Source: an uncultured Collinsella sp. (GTDB lineage: Bacteria > Actinomycetota > Coriobacteriia > Coriobacteriales > Coriobacteriaceae). Taken from it: a stretch of 14,278 nt of DNA. The translations under genes and the position numbers were made by a program. This document shows, one piece after another, positions 1 through 6,795 of the stretch (within the stretch, counting starts at the first letter, position 1; every line of letters begins with the position of its first letter). The DNA is taken from NCBI GenBank assembly GCA_959020035.1, contig CAUEQX010000035.1, positions 1 through 14,278 of the forward strand, given 5' to 3'. The notes beneath the pieces were generated by a model. That model saw only the letters and a program-made list of their open reading frames with translations, was not told the DNA's origin and did not search any database.

Positions 1-393
1 GCCATGGCATGCTCGCCGACCGGCCACATCATCAACGGCCACACGCCCGTTAAAACCACCAAGGGTGAGCAGCCCATCCGCGCCGAGGGCAAGCTACTGG
101 TCATCGATGGCGGCTTCTGCCGCGCTTACCATCCCAAGACGGGCATCGCCGGCTATACGCTCATCTCGAGCTCGCGCGGCTGCCGCCTCAAGTCGCACCG
201 GGCCTTTACGACGGTTGCCGAGGCACTCACGCGCAACGTGGACATCGAGAGCGAGACCAACCGTTTTGACCAAGCGGACCGTCGCCGCATGGTGAGCGAC
301 ACCGATACTGGCGCCAAGATCCGCAGCCAAATCCAGGACCTGCGCCAGCTGCTCGATGCATATAGAAACGGTGCTATCGAGGAGCGCGCCTAG
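1..393 (+). CDS. fbp: Fructose-1,6-bisphosphatase class III, C-terminal part (5' end outside window)
   Basis: The reading frame is open from base 1 and ends at TAG 391-393, giving about 130 residues. The sequence IINGHTPVKTTKGEQPIRAE followed by GKLLVIDGGF and TGIAGYTLI is the conserved C-terminal signature of class III (Firmicutes-type, Mn-dependent) fructose-1,6-bisphosphatase. That enzyme hydrolyses fructose-1,6-bisphosphate to fructose-6-phosphate in gluconeogenesis in the cytoplasm. The family is usually around 650 residues, so roughly the last fifth is here. The ATG at 4-6 is only an internal methionine. The tail after GYTLI (RFDQADRRRM, QIQDLRQLLDAY) is charged and helical, as is usual for the family. 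The next gene on the same strand starts 79 nt downstream after hairpin-forming sequence without a U-tract, so read-through is possible. The family call is confident. Confidence 0.9.
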   Translation, partial: AMACSPTGHIINGHTPVKTTKGEQPIRAEGKLLVIDGGFCRAYHPKTGIAGYTLISSSRGCRLKSHRAFTTVAEALTRNVDIESETNRFDQADRRRMVSDTDTGAKIRSQIQDLRQLLDAYRNGAIEERA

Positions 394-399
394 CACCAC

Positions 400-455
400 C
401 CGCGGGGATTGGCTAAACTGTGCCAAGTTTGTCATCCCCGCGGCGCTTCGGCGCC
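400..455 (+). other. Intercistronic hairpin pair between fbp and gtrA, one with a UUCG tetraloop
   Basis: CCGCGGGGAT (400-409) pairs perfectly with ATCCCCGCGG (434-443). An inner stem, TTGGC (409-413) with GCCAA (422-426), sits in its loop. A second hairpin, GGCGC-TTCG-GCGCC (442-455), carries the extra-stable C(UUCG)G tetraloop and shares two bases with the first stem, so the two compete at their junction. No U-run follows, so this is not a standard intrinsic terminator. It may protect or process the mRNA, or weaken expression of the next gene. The pairing is seen directly; the role is inferred. Confidence 0.5.
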
Positions 456-472
456 AGCTTAAGGCAGGTACC

Positions 473-868
473 ATGCAAAAGCTCCTTGCGCAGATCATGA
501 AATTTGGCGTCGTCGGCGTCATTGCCACGGTTATCGACTTTGGCATTATGAATCTGCTCCACTACGGTCTGGGCCTCAACATCCTAATCGCCAACACCAG
601 CGGCTTTATCATCTCACTCATCTTTAACTACCTCGCAAGCATGAAGTACGTGTTTGCGCACAAGGAAGGCATGAGCCGCCGCCGCGAGTTCATCATCTTT
701 GTCGTGCTGTCCGTAATCGGCTTGGCACTCAACGACGGTATCGTGCTGACACTCAACGCCGGCCTGGGACTCGAGGCCAATATCGCCAAGATCTGCGCCA
801 CCGCGCTTGTCATGGTCTACAACTTTGTGACCCGAAAGATCTTCCTGGAGGGCGACGAGACCAAGTAA
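473..868 (+). CDS. GtrA family small membrane protein (copy 1)
   Basis: This 131-residue, highly hydrophobic protein has four predicted membrane helices: KFGVVGVIATVIDFGIMNLL, the NILIANTSGFIISLIFNYL stretch, a third in FIIFVVLSVIGLALN, and a fourth in AKICATALVMVYNF. FxVVG near the start, FNYLASMKYVF in the middle and VYNFVTRKIFLE at the end match the GtrA family (PF04138). Members are thought to help move lipid-linked sugars across the membrane for cell-surface glycosylation. The start is ATG 473, preceded by AAGGCAGG; an upstream in-frame ATG at 356 lies inside fbp and would add 39 non-membrane residues, so it was rejected. No glycosyltransferase is adjacent in this window, so the substrate is unknown. 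It is closely similar to the gene at 1087. Confidence 0.85.
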   Translation: MQKLLAQIMKFGVVGVIATVIDFGIMNLLHYGLGLNILIANTSGFIISLIFNYLASMKYVFAHKEGMSRRREFIIFVVLSVIGLALNDGIVLTLNAGLGLEANIAKICATALVMVYNFVTRKIFLEGDETK

Positions 869-888
869 CTCGCAACCTTACAGCCTTA

Positions 889-945
889 CGATGCCCACGG
901 TCAATGCGCGCTCAGCACAGTATCGCCCGTGGGCATCGTTCGTTT
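889..945 (+). terminator. Probable intrinsic terminator after gtrA copy 1
   Basis: CGATGCCCACGG (889-900) pairs perfectly with CCGTGGGCATCG (927-938), a 12-bp stem with a 26-nt loop, followed by TTCGTTT. It begins 20 nt after the stop codon. The long loop and broken T-run make it weaker than a textbook terminator, but it fits separating the two gtrA genes into different transcripts. Confidence 0.6.
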
Positions 946-978
946 ACGGGCAAATTTTCAACGTTTGCGGATTACCTC

Positions 979-1004
979 TTGAATATTTGGCGAGTTCGTA
1001 TAGT
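979..1004 (+). promoter_or_regulatory. Weak candidate promoter for gtrA copy 2
   Basis: A TATAGT hexamer (999-1004) resembles a -10 box. The nearest -35-like hexamer, TTGAAT (979-984), is only 14 nt away, shorter than the usual 16-18. The remaining gene-free sequence (946-1086) is AT-richer than its surroundings, as expected for a promoter region, but shows nothing else that can be recognised. Confidence 0.25.
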
Positions 1005-1086
1005 TCTTTCCAAAGACCTTACGTTTCCCTTGCAAAAGCTCTAAAGTATCCTCTGCTCGATTCATCAACGCATTGGATGTGATTAC

Positions 1087-1494
1087 GTGCGCAAGGCACT
1101 GGCACAACCTCATACCAAGCAGTTCCTCAAGTTCGCCGTCGTGGGTCTTATCTCCTTTGGCATCGACTGGGGCATGCTCATTGCGCTCGTCGAGCTGTTC
1201 CACCTCGACTTTTTGATGAGCACCACGGTCTCGTTTACCACGTCCGTCGTGGTCAACTACTGGCTCAGCATGAAGTACGTGTTCGACCATCGCGAGGGCA
1301 TGAGCCGCAAGCGCGAGTTCACGATCTTCACCATCCTGTCGGTAATCGGTCTGGGCCTCAACGACCTGTACATGTTTGTGGGCGTCACGTTTTTGAGCAT
1401 CGGCTACCAGGCTATGAAGGCCATCGCAACGTTCCTCGTCACCTGGTACAACTACTTCAGCCGTCGCTTCTTCCTCGAGGGCGCACGGTCGTAG
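1087..1494 (+). CDS. GtrA family small membrane protein (copy 2)
   Basis: This 135-residue protein has four predicted membrane helices. It is a clear paralogue of the gene at 473: both share NY-x2-SMKYVF, then EGMSR-R/K-REF, then LSVIGL-x-LND in the same order and spacing, and both end in FLEG. It belongs to the GtrA family, likely involved in translocating or presenting lipid-linked sugars for envelope glycans. The start is GTG 1087; the preceding GGATGTGAT (1075-1083) resembles an extended Shine-Dalgarno with one mismatch. No in-frame ATG lies close upstream. It ends 26 nt before a strong terminator, so it is probably transcribed alone or as the last gene of the group. Confidence 0.85.
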   Translation: MRKALAQPHTKQFLKFAVVGLISFGIDWGMLIALVELFHLDFLMSTTVSFTTSVVVNYWLSMKYVFDHREGMSRKREFTIFTILSVIGLGLNDLYMFVGVTFLSIGYQAMKAIATFLVTWYNYFSRRFFLEGARS

Positions 1495-1520
1495 TCGATT
1501 CACTATTTGCTTGAATGTAT

Positions 1521-1554
1521 AACCGGTTGGAATTCCCGTTCCAATCGGTTTTTT
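1521..1554 (+). terminator. Strong intrinsic terminator after gtrA copy 2
   Basis: AACCGGTTGGAA (1521-1532) pairs with TTCCAATCGGTT (1539-1550), 12 bp with one G-U wobble and a 6-nt loop, followed by a T-tract (1549-1554). This is a textbook rho-independent terminator ending the plus-strand cluster. Confidence 0.9.
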
Positions 1555-1593
1555 GTTTGCCGAGATCCCAGGCGACCCCGTCCAATTCGCATG

Positions 1594-1631
1594 AAAAACG
1601 GGCGGCCCGGATGTTTGTCCGAACCGCCCGT
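1594..1631 (-). terminator. Intrinsic terminator of the DUF4430 operon
   Basis: Read on the minus strand, ACGGGCGG (1631-1624) pairs with CCGCCCGT (1605-1598). An inner TCCG/CGGA stem (1621-1618 with 1611-1608) lies inside, and five Ts follow (1598-1594). It starts 22 nt after the stop of the small DUF4430 gene and faces the terminator at 1521-1554, so the two convergent clusters are cleanly separated. Confidence 0.88.
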
Positions 1632-1653
1632 CTGGCGCGCTATGTCGAGGTCT

Positions 1654-2556
1654 CTAGCCTGTAACGTAATACCAGACTACGTTGTCGCCGTTTGAGAGAA
1701 CGTAGTTGCTGCAGGCCGTCATGGGCGTTGTGCCGTTGACGGAGTACATCCAGCCGCTCGTGCCGCCGTACTGTTTCTCGGCCAAACCGCCAATCGCGGA
1801 GACATACGTGCCGTACGATGAGCCATGTGCGTTGACAGAAAGGCCCAGCGCGCAAAGGGCATCGTAGACGGTAGTGCCTTCGTTAAAGGTAAAGGTGCCG
1901 CCAGAGGACACAGGATTGCCCACAGCGCTCGATGTGACCGAAACCGTCACCGTTACGTAGCTGGACTCCTGTGAGCCGCTCTGGCCGCCCGAGGAGGCGT
2001 TTCCACCATTAGAGGATGAGGCTCCATCAGACGACTGGCCACCGCCCGAAGAAGCACCACCAGACACATTGGAAGTATCACCGGCTCCCGTATTTTGGGC
2101 AGCGGATTTATCGCCAGACTTCTTGCCGTCCTGACCATCGGACTTCTTGCTATCCGATTTTTTGTCCGATTCCTTGTTTGAAGACTCGGAATCGTCCTTG
2201 GCGTCGTTCGAGCCCTTGGACTCATCTTTTGCAGCATCCGAAGATTTGGAATCCTTGGAACTGGCCTCGCCCGAAGCGGTAGACGAGCCAGACCCATTGT
2301 CATCCTTGGAAACGACGCTCTCCCCCGTCACGGACTGAAAAATCCAATCAACGGACCAGGCGCCGCTCTCGGAGGGATGGACAAAGCCCAGCGAGACGAC
2401 GATCAGAATGGTGCACGCGGCAGTCAGAACGCCAAGGAGCGCTTTGTGCCGTGGGGCGGGCGCCGCCGAAGCGGCGCCCTTTTGCTTTGGATCATCGAGC
2501 TGGATAAACGAGGAGTCGGGCTGTTGCCCGCTGGTCTCCTTGGGCTTATCGGGCAT
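1654..2556 (-). CDS. Membrane-anchored single-domain DUF4430 (transcobalamin-C-like) protein
   Basis: This is a 300-residue protein. Residues 1-38 are polar and probably cytoplasmic, and residues 39-59 (LLGVLTAACTILIVVSLGFV) form one membrane helix. Residues 80-195 are a low-complexity Ser/Lys/Asp/Gly linker. Residues 198-300 form one DUF4430 domain (PF14478, transcobalamin-like C-terminal family), with EGTTVYDALCALG, SGWMYSVNG and a final GDNVVWYYV that match the family core. There is no cleavable signal peptide, so it should stay anchored by its N-terminus with the domain outside. The ATG at 2556 has AAGGG 8 nt upstream; the GTG at 2565 would abut that site, so the ATG was chosen. It overlaps the upstream gene by 11 nt, implying a shared transcript and translational coupling. 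A role in cobalamin or other ligand binding is inferred from domain and context. Confidence 0.82.
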   Translation of the reverse strand: MPDKPKETSGQQPDSSFIQLDDPKQKGAASAAPAPRHKALLGVLTAACTILIVVSLGFVHPSESGAWSVDWIFQSVTGESVVSKDDNGSGSSTASGEASSKDSKSSDAAKDESKGSNDAKDDSESSNKESDKKSDSKKSDGQDGKKSGDKSAAQNTGAGDTSNVSGGASSGGGQSSDGASSSNGGNASSGGQSGSQESSYVTVTVSVTSSAVGNPVSSGGTFTFNEGTTVYDALCALGLSVNAHGSSYGTYVSAIGGLAEKQYGGTSGWMYSVNGTTPMTACSNYVLSNGDNVVWYYVTG

Positions 2557-5500
2557 TACCGTCACCCTTGCCGCGCTTGGTCAGCACGAAGACGGCGATG
2601 AGCGCGAGGCCAATCACGCCGGCGGCGATGCCAACGATGGCGAGCGGATTGGTGCCAGTCTCCTGCTCGGCAGCACTAGAGGACTTCTTAGCAGTGGTCG
2701 TGGAAGCAGCACCCGTATCGGACTTGGAATCGGACTTCTTGTCGGACTTGCTGTCCTTCTTGTCAGACTTCTTGTCAGACTTCTTCTCGTCCTTCTTATC
2801 GGACTTATCGGAGTCCTTCTTGTCGGACTTGTTGTCCTTGGTCTCGGTCTTGGTCGACACCGTCGTCTTGGTCACCGGCTTCTGACCCGGGGCGATAGCG
2901 CCGCCGGCCTGCGGGCCCTTAGAGCCGGAACCAGCGCCGGAACCCGTACCAGTGCCCGTGCCGGTACCAGTACCAGAACCGCTGCCGCCGCTGGAGCCAG
3001 AACCGCCATTGTCACCAGAATTGGTGGCATTCTTGGTCCACTTGGCATACAGCGTCAGATCGGCCGTCACCGGCGTGCTAAAGTCATACGCCTGCGTGCA
3101 AGCCTCATCGGTATACCAACCGCCGAAAGTGTAGCCATCGCGCGTCGGATCGGCCGGCTTAACCAGCTTGCCATCGGCCGTAGCAACAAACTTAGTGTCG
3201 CAAGCAGACCCGCCGTTGGAGTTAAAGGCAACCGTCCAAGACTCGACAGCTCCAAGTTTAAACAGCGTGCCCGAATCATTGATGTAGTAGAGATTGCCAG
3301 AAGCATCGGCAATGACCGGAGAGTCACAGTACTGGTAATGGCCAGCCGCATCATAAATCTGCGTCGCCTCTGCATCGCCGAGCGTATAGCGATACACGCC
3401 ACCACCAGCAGAGTAGTTGACGTAATCCTTGCTATCCGCGCTGTTAACGGTGAAGTACACATAGGTCTTGCCGCCCTGAACACTCACCAGCGGAGTAGCA
3501 GCAATACCGTTGAGGCCAGCCGGCAGCGCCTTGCCGTCGGCAGCAGCGACCATCGTGGTCTTACCCGTCTTCAGGTTATAGAGAACCAGAGCAGAGCCAG
3601 TAGCCGTCTGTCCGCCGACAATCAGATTGTCACCAGACACCGCAGGGGCGCTCAGATTATTCGTAAGGCCCAGATCAACCGTCTTCTGTTCACTCAGCAC
3701 GCCCTTCGCCGAAAGCGAAATCACATGGAGCTTTCCGTCGTGCGTCATCTGGTAGAAGGTCGAACCATTGGACGGATCGGCAATGCAATCGGCATTTGCG
3801 ACAGCGCCGAGCTTCATGGTCGAAACGACATCGCCCGTCGTCTTATCAATGCACTTAAGCGTACCCGCGCTCGTAGGAACGATGGCATACTTATCCGTCA
3901 AAGCCGCACCAGTCCAGTAATAGCCCTCGGCAGGGTCGATGTTCTGCCAAGAAACTTCGCCCGTGGCAATCTTAATGCGCGCAAAGGAGCCGTTGCCGTA
4001 GGTCGCGTTGTAATTCTCGTCATACGAAATATCGACCGAGCCTACATAGACGTACTCGCCGTCCGAAACGACGGTGCAGGAGCTCTGCGTCAAGTCCGTC
4101 AAACCAGGCGTCAGCCACTTGCAGATCAGCTTGTCTGCAGTAATCGCCTGGACCGCACCGCCGTTGAGCGGAACGATGATAAGGCCATTGGTATAGATCG
4201 GACGAGAGGTATAGCTCACCTTGGAGGCAAGCGGCGCAGAGGCAACCTTTTTACCCGTGGACGAATCGATCTTAATGAGCTCGTTCTCGGTCGCGATGTA
4301 CACAAAACCGTTAGCAATGACAGGCTCGCTGCAGTTGGCATACTGCTGGCCAGACTCGGCCTTCCAATCGAAGGCCCACTTAAGACCGGCGGCCTGCGCA
4401 GGCGTCTTGGCATCCGTTACGGTCGAACCGTTGCCACTGTTGCCGTAGCCAGCCCACTCGGCATCCCAATCAGGAGTCGTCGCGCTCGGATCCACGACAA
4501 TCTTGTCGGGATCGGGCATGGGCGAATTATCGGTGGTATAGGCAAACGTAACCTTGTCACCGCTCTTGAGCGTGACCCGGTTGGCGCAGAGAGATGAGGT
4601 CTCTCCATTGATATACAGATGCCAGCATTTATTGGTCGCACCATCATTGCCGTACGCCTTGTCTTCGAACGGCGAGTTGATGGAATTGAAGCGCCAGCAT
4701 GCACCACTCTGGGAGGCTTTGTAATCAATGCCCTTCGCCTTCAGAACCGTCTCAATAAGGTCCTGGGCCGTAGAGCCTTCGGGCAGGGAAACATTGCTTG
4801 CCGAGCCCCAGCGAGTATTGTTGCCGTTGACATCGGGACCGATGATATCGGCGGATCCAAGCACCTGACCAGGGAGGGCATCGCTGTCGCCAGCATACAT
4901 AAAGGTGACGGCGTCACCCTCCGTGAGTTCGTAGTTGCCGGCACCGGCCTGTTTGAACTCGCCATTTACGTAGAAGCGCCAATAGCTATTGGTTGCAGCA
5001 TCCCAGACATAGGGCTTACCGTCAACGTCGAACGGCGAATAAATGCCGCTGAGGTACCAGCCCCAAGACGATTCGCTAGCATCGAGCTTAAGGCCGGTCT
5101 GCTCCAACAGATCCTTAGCAGTAGAGCCCGCCTTGAGACTCGTCTGGCCCGTCGAAGCCCAAACCTGCTGCTTGCCGTCCTTGTCCTTGCCAAGCACCTG
5201 AACGGAAGCATGGACAGAATCGGACGGCAACTGGTCGCCCCAGCCACCGTAGAACCACGTGACGGTATCGCCAGCATGGATGGTGACATTGTCCGCCGTA
5301 TAGTCACTCGACTTGCCGTTGATGAACAGCTGCCAATAGGTCGAATAATCGAGCGGCGTACCCAGCTCAACGCCGTTGTACTTAAGGCTCAGAATGAAGG
5401 AGCCCGCAGCAACGGCGTCAATATCATTCGCCTCAAGCGCGACCTTCGTAAGATCAAGCGCGCTCGAACCGGACGTCACCACATACTGCGCGTTGTCGAC

Positions 5501-6364
5501 CCAGGTCTGAGTCTTGCCCTGGGCATCGCGACCAATGACGGTCACATTCGCAGCAAGCTGGTCCTTAACGACAGGGGACGCGCTACCACCCGTAAAGGCA
5601 AACTCAATCTTCTGCCCCTGGGTGAGTTTGACGCTGCTCGCGCCAACCGAGGAAGACGCGCCGTCGACGAACAGCTGCCAGTAGGCATGAGTCGCCGGAT
5701 CGTAGGCAAGCGTGCGGCCATCGCTCGGGGAGGTGATGCTTTCGAGGTAGAAACCGTATGCCGTGTTCGGATCGTACTTCGCCTTGAAGCCCGTCTTCTC
5801 CTGCAGCTTAATGAAGGCATCCGCAGCCGTCGCGCCCTCGTCGAGCTTGAGCTGCGTAGGCGCCACCCAGGTCTGAGCCTTGCCGTCGGCATCGGTGCCG
5901 ATAATCGAGAACGAGACCTCGATTTGCTTCTTGACGACATCGCCAGTTTCTGTCGGGTTCTCTGTCTGGACGGCAGCCGCGGCGGCAGATCCTGCTTGGC
6001 CAGCGGATGCCGTCGAAGACCGCTCGCTCGTGGCAGGGCTCTCCCCCGTCGCCGAGCCTTCGTCGCCAGTTGCTGCCTCTGTAGTGGCGGCACTAGCTGC
6101 AGGCGCGCTCCCGGAATCCGAAACCTCGGCGCCGCTCTGCTCAGCGGTACCGCCCGCAAGCGCTGCGTCCTCGCCTGGCGTCGTAGCCTGAGCCACAGCG
6201 TCGGTAATGCCCTCGGCACCCTCGGCCCACAGCTGAGCCGGCGTGGTGCCAAAGGCCATCGCGAAGGCCAGGAATGCCACCAGGCAGCGCTTTGCCACGC
6301 CGCGCGCGATTACGCCACGGCGACGAAGCGAGGCACGCTGGCACTCGTCCTCAAACATATCCAT
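2546..6364 (-). CDS. Large surface protein: four DUF4430 domains, PQQ-type beta-propeller, InlB-type repeat, C-terminal membrane anchor
   Basis: This is a 1272-residue exported protein. A long charged N-terminus leads to a hydrophobic core (about 27-47, CLVAFLAFAMAFG then AQLWA) consistent with signal peptidase cleavage. An Ala/Ser/Thr/Glu linker follows. Four DUF4430 (transcobalamin-C-like) domains lie at about 147-260, 272-374, 385-493 and 502-612, each with a Q/R-x-W motif, a YWQLFVDG-like motif and a closing G-x-x-V/I-x-F-x-Y/F-x-G/T strand. A beta-propeller with PQQ-type blades occupies about 632-1042 (NGFVYIATENELIKIDSSTG, GTLKCIDKTTGDVV, GNLYYINDSGTLFKL). One InlB/Listeria-Bacteroides repeat lies at 1043-1110 (DGYTFGGWYTDEA, LTLYAKWTK). 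Gly/Thr and Lys/Asp/Ser linkers lead to a membrane helix (1240-1262) and a basic tail. ATG 6364 has AGGAG 4 nt upstream; upstream in-frame ATGs to 6508 lie in the leader. A riboswitch precedes it. Cobalamin capture at the surface is inferred. Confidence 0.85.
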   Translation of the reverse strand: MDMFEDECQRASLRRRGVIARGVAKRCLVAFLAFAMAFGTTPAQLWAEGAEGITDAVAQATTPGEDAALAGGTAEQSGAEVSDSGSAPAASAATTEAATGDEGSATGESPATSERSSTASAGQAGSAAAAAVQTENPTETGDVVKKQIEVSFSIIGTDADGKAQTWVAPTQLKLDEGATAADAFIKLQEKTGFKAKYDPNTAYGFYLESITSPSDGRTLAYDPATHAYWQLFVDGASSSVGASSVKLTQGQKIEFAFTGGSASPVVKDQLAANVTVIGRDAQGKTQTWVDNAQYVVTSGSSALDLTKVALEANDIDAVAAGSFILSLKYNGVELGTPLDYSTYWQLFINGKSSDYTADNVTIHAGDTVTWFYGGWGDQLPSDSVHASVQVLGKDKDGKQQVWASTGQTSLKAGSTAKDLLEQTGLKLDASESSWGWYLSGIYSPFDVDGKPYVWDAATNSYWRFYVNGEFKQAGAGNYELTEGDAVTFMYAGDSDALPGQVLGSADIIGPDVNGNNTRWGSASNVSLPEGSTAQDLIETVLKAKGIDYKASQSGACWRFNSINSPFEDKAYGNDGATNKCWHLYINGETSSLCANRVTLKSGDKVTFAYTTDNSPMPDPDKIVVDPSATTPDWDAEWAGYGNSGNGSTVTDAKTPAQAAGLKWAFDWKAESGQQYANCSEPVIANGFVYIATENELIKIDSSTGKKVASAPLASKVSYTSRPIYTNGLIIVPLNGGAVQAITADKLICKWLTPGLTDLTQSSCTVVSDGEYVYVGSVDISYDENYNATYGNGSFARIKIATGEVSWQNIDPAEGYYWTGAALTDKYAIVPTSAGTLKCIDKTTGDVVSTMKLGAVANADCIADPSNGSTFYQMTHDGKLHVISLSAKGVLSEQKTVDLGLTNNLSAPAVSGDNLIVGGQTATGSALVLYNLKTGKTTMVAAADGKALPAGLNGIAATPLVSVQGGKTYVYFTVNSADSKDYVNYSAGGGVYRYTLGDAEATQIYDAAGHYQYCDSPVIADASGNLYYINDSGTLFKLGAVESWTVAFNSNGGSACDTKFVATADGKLVKPADPTRDGYTFGGWYTDEACTQAYDFSTPVTADLTLYAKWTKNATNSGDNGGSGSSGGSGSGTGTGTGTGTGSGAGSGSKGPQAGGAIAPGQKPVTKTTVSTKTETKDNKSDKKDSDKSDKKDEKKSDKKSDKKDSKSDKKSDSKSDTGAASTTTAKKSSSAAEQETGTNPLAIVGIAAGVIGLALIAVFVLTKRGKGDGNAR
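2751..3005 (-). repeat. Low-complexity linker region (Gly/Thr and Lys/Ser/Asp repeats)
   Basis: Within the large surface gene this stretch encodes alternating Gly-Ser and Gly-Thr (about 2940-3005) and then repeated SDKK / KSDKKD units (about 2751-2840). At DNA level these are short imperfect direct repeats. Such linkers usually span the cell wall so that the folded domains reach the surface. The small DUF4430 protein has a compositionally similar Lys/Ser/Asp linker. Confidence 0.7.
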
Positions 6365-6544
6365 TTGTCTCCTACTGTCTGTACTTGGAGCGTTGCCTTG
6401 AAGCTGCCCCACGTCATCGCGCATGTTGCGCTCGAGTTCCCCCATCGGGGTCCCCCTTCCCTCCAGAGCCCTATGCACACCGGCGGCATACGCCGCAGCC
6501 GCATGCAAGATGGGAGGCGATCCGACTTAACCTTAACGACTCGG

Positions 6545-6665
6545 GCGCGCCGTCCGATCTGCGACGCGAACATCCCGAGCCAAGAGGAATTACGGTTACT
6601 GGTACAGCCGGGGACTTGCACCCCGATTCTCCCAAACGCGCAGGAAAACCGCGCATTCGTGCGTC
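6545..6665 (-). ncRNA. Cobalamin-type riboswitch upstream of the large DUF4430 surface gene
   Basis: On the minus strand GGGAGAATC, then GGGG-TGCAAGT-CCCC, then GGCTGTACCAGTAACCGTAA reproduces the order of the cobalamin aptamer core (GGGAA, the GGTGxAAxTCC stem-loop, CTG-x-CCC, then GTCACTGTAA). About 10 nt later TTGGCTCGGGATGTTCGCG resembles the second conserved block, normally GCCAGGATACCTGC. The insert between blocks is very short, as in compact class-II-like members. A preceding GTGCG-gaga-CGCAC hairpin would form an early stem. The aptamer sits about 180 nt before the start codon, leaving room for an expression platform; no terminator hairpin with a U-run is evident, so control may act on translation. 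A tRNA was considered and excluded because no matching acceptor strand exists. The call rests on conserved blocks read by eye. Confidence 0.7.
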
Positions 6666-6675
6666 TCCGCACCAC

Positions 6676-6703
6676 CATCTAGGCCATCGATTAAAACCGT
6701 CAA
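6676..6703 (-). promoter_or_regulatory. Candidate sigma-70-type promoter for the riboswitch/DUF4430 operon
   Basis: On the minus strand TTGACG (6703-6698) and TAGATG (6681-6676) are separated by 16 nt. Transcription would start near 6669, immediately before the first hairpin of the riboswitch and just downstream of the kinase gene's terminator. The -35 box is good and the -10 box is weak. Confidence 0.45.
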
Positions 6704-6716
6704 TATGCTATCACGC

Positions 6717-6744
6717 AAAAGGGCCTCGCACGCAGGCGAAGCCC
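6717..6744 (-). terminator. Intrinsic terminator after the ABC1/UbiB kinase gene
   Basis: On the minus strand GGGCTTCGC (6744-6736) pairs with GCGAGGCCC (6729-6721), 9 bp with one wobble pair and a 6-nt loop, followed by TTTT (6720-6717). It lies 51 nt after the kinase stop codon and isolates that transcript from the riboswitch operon. Confidence 0.85.
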
Positions 6745-6795
6745 AAGGTAAAAGCTATTGTTTGCGATAGGAGAATGCGGTGACGGTCGCAGCCT

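Noticed and set aside
2408..4597. Long plus-strand open frame of 729 codons opposite the surface protein gene
   Set aside because: It is a shadow of the minus-strand gene: repetitive Arg/Ala/Gly/Leu composition, no domain, no ribosome binding site, and the opposite frame encodes clear DUF4430 and propeller motifs.
6590..6640. tRNA-like T-arm (GGGG-TGCAAGT-CCCC) on the minus strand
   Set aside because: The T-loop lacks the conserved second T and no acceptor or anticodon arm pairs upstream; the surrounding blocks fit a cobalamin aptamer instead.
4619..6682. Plus-strand open frame of 687 codons across the surface gene and riboswitch
   Set aside because: Antisense shadow with no recognisable family; it also crosses the leader and riboswitch, which are noncoding on the minus strand.
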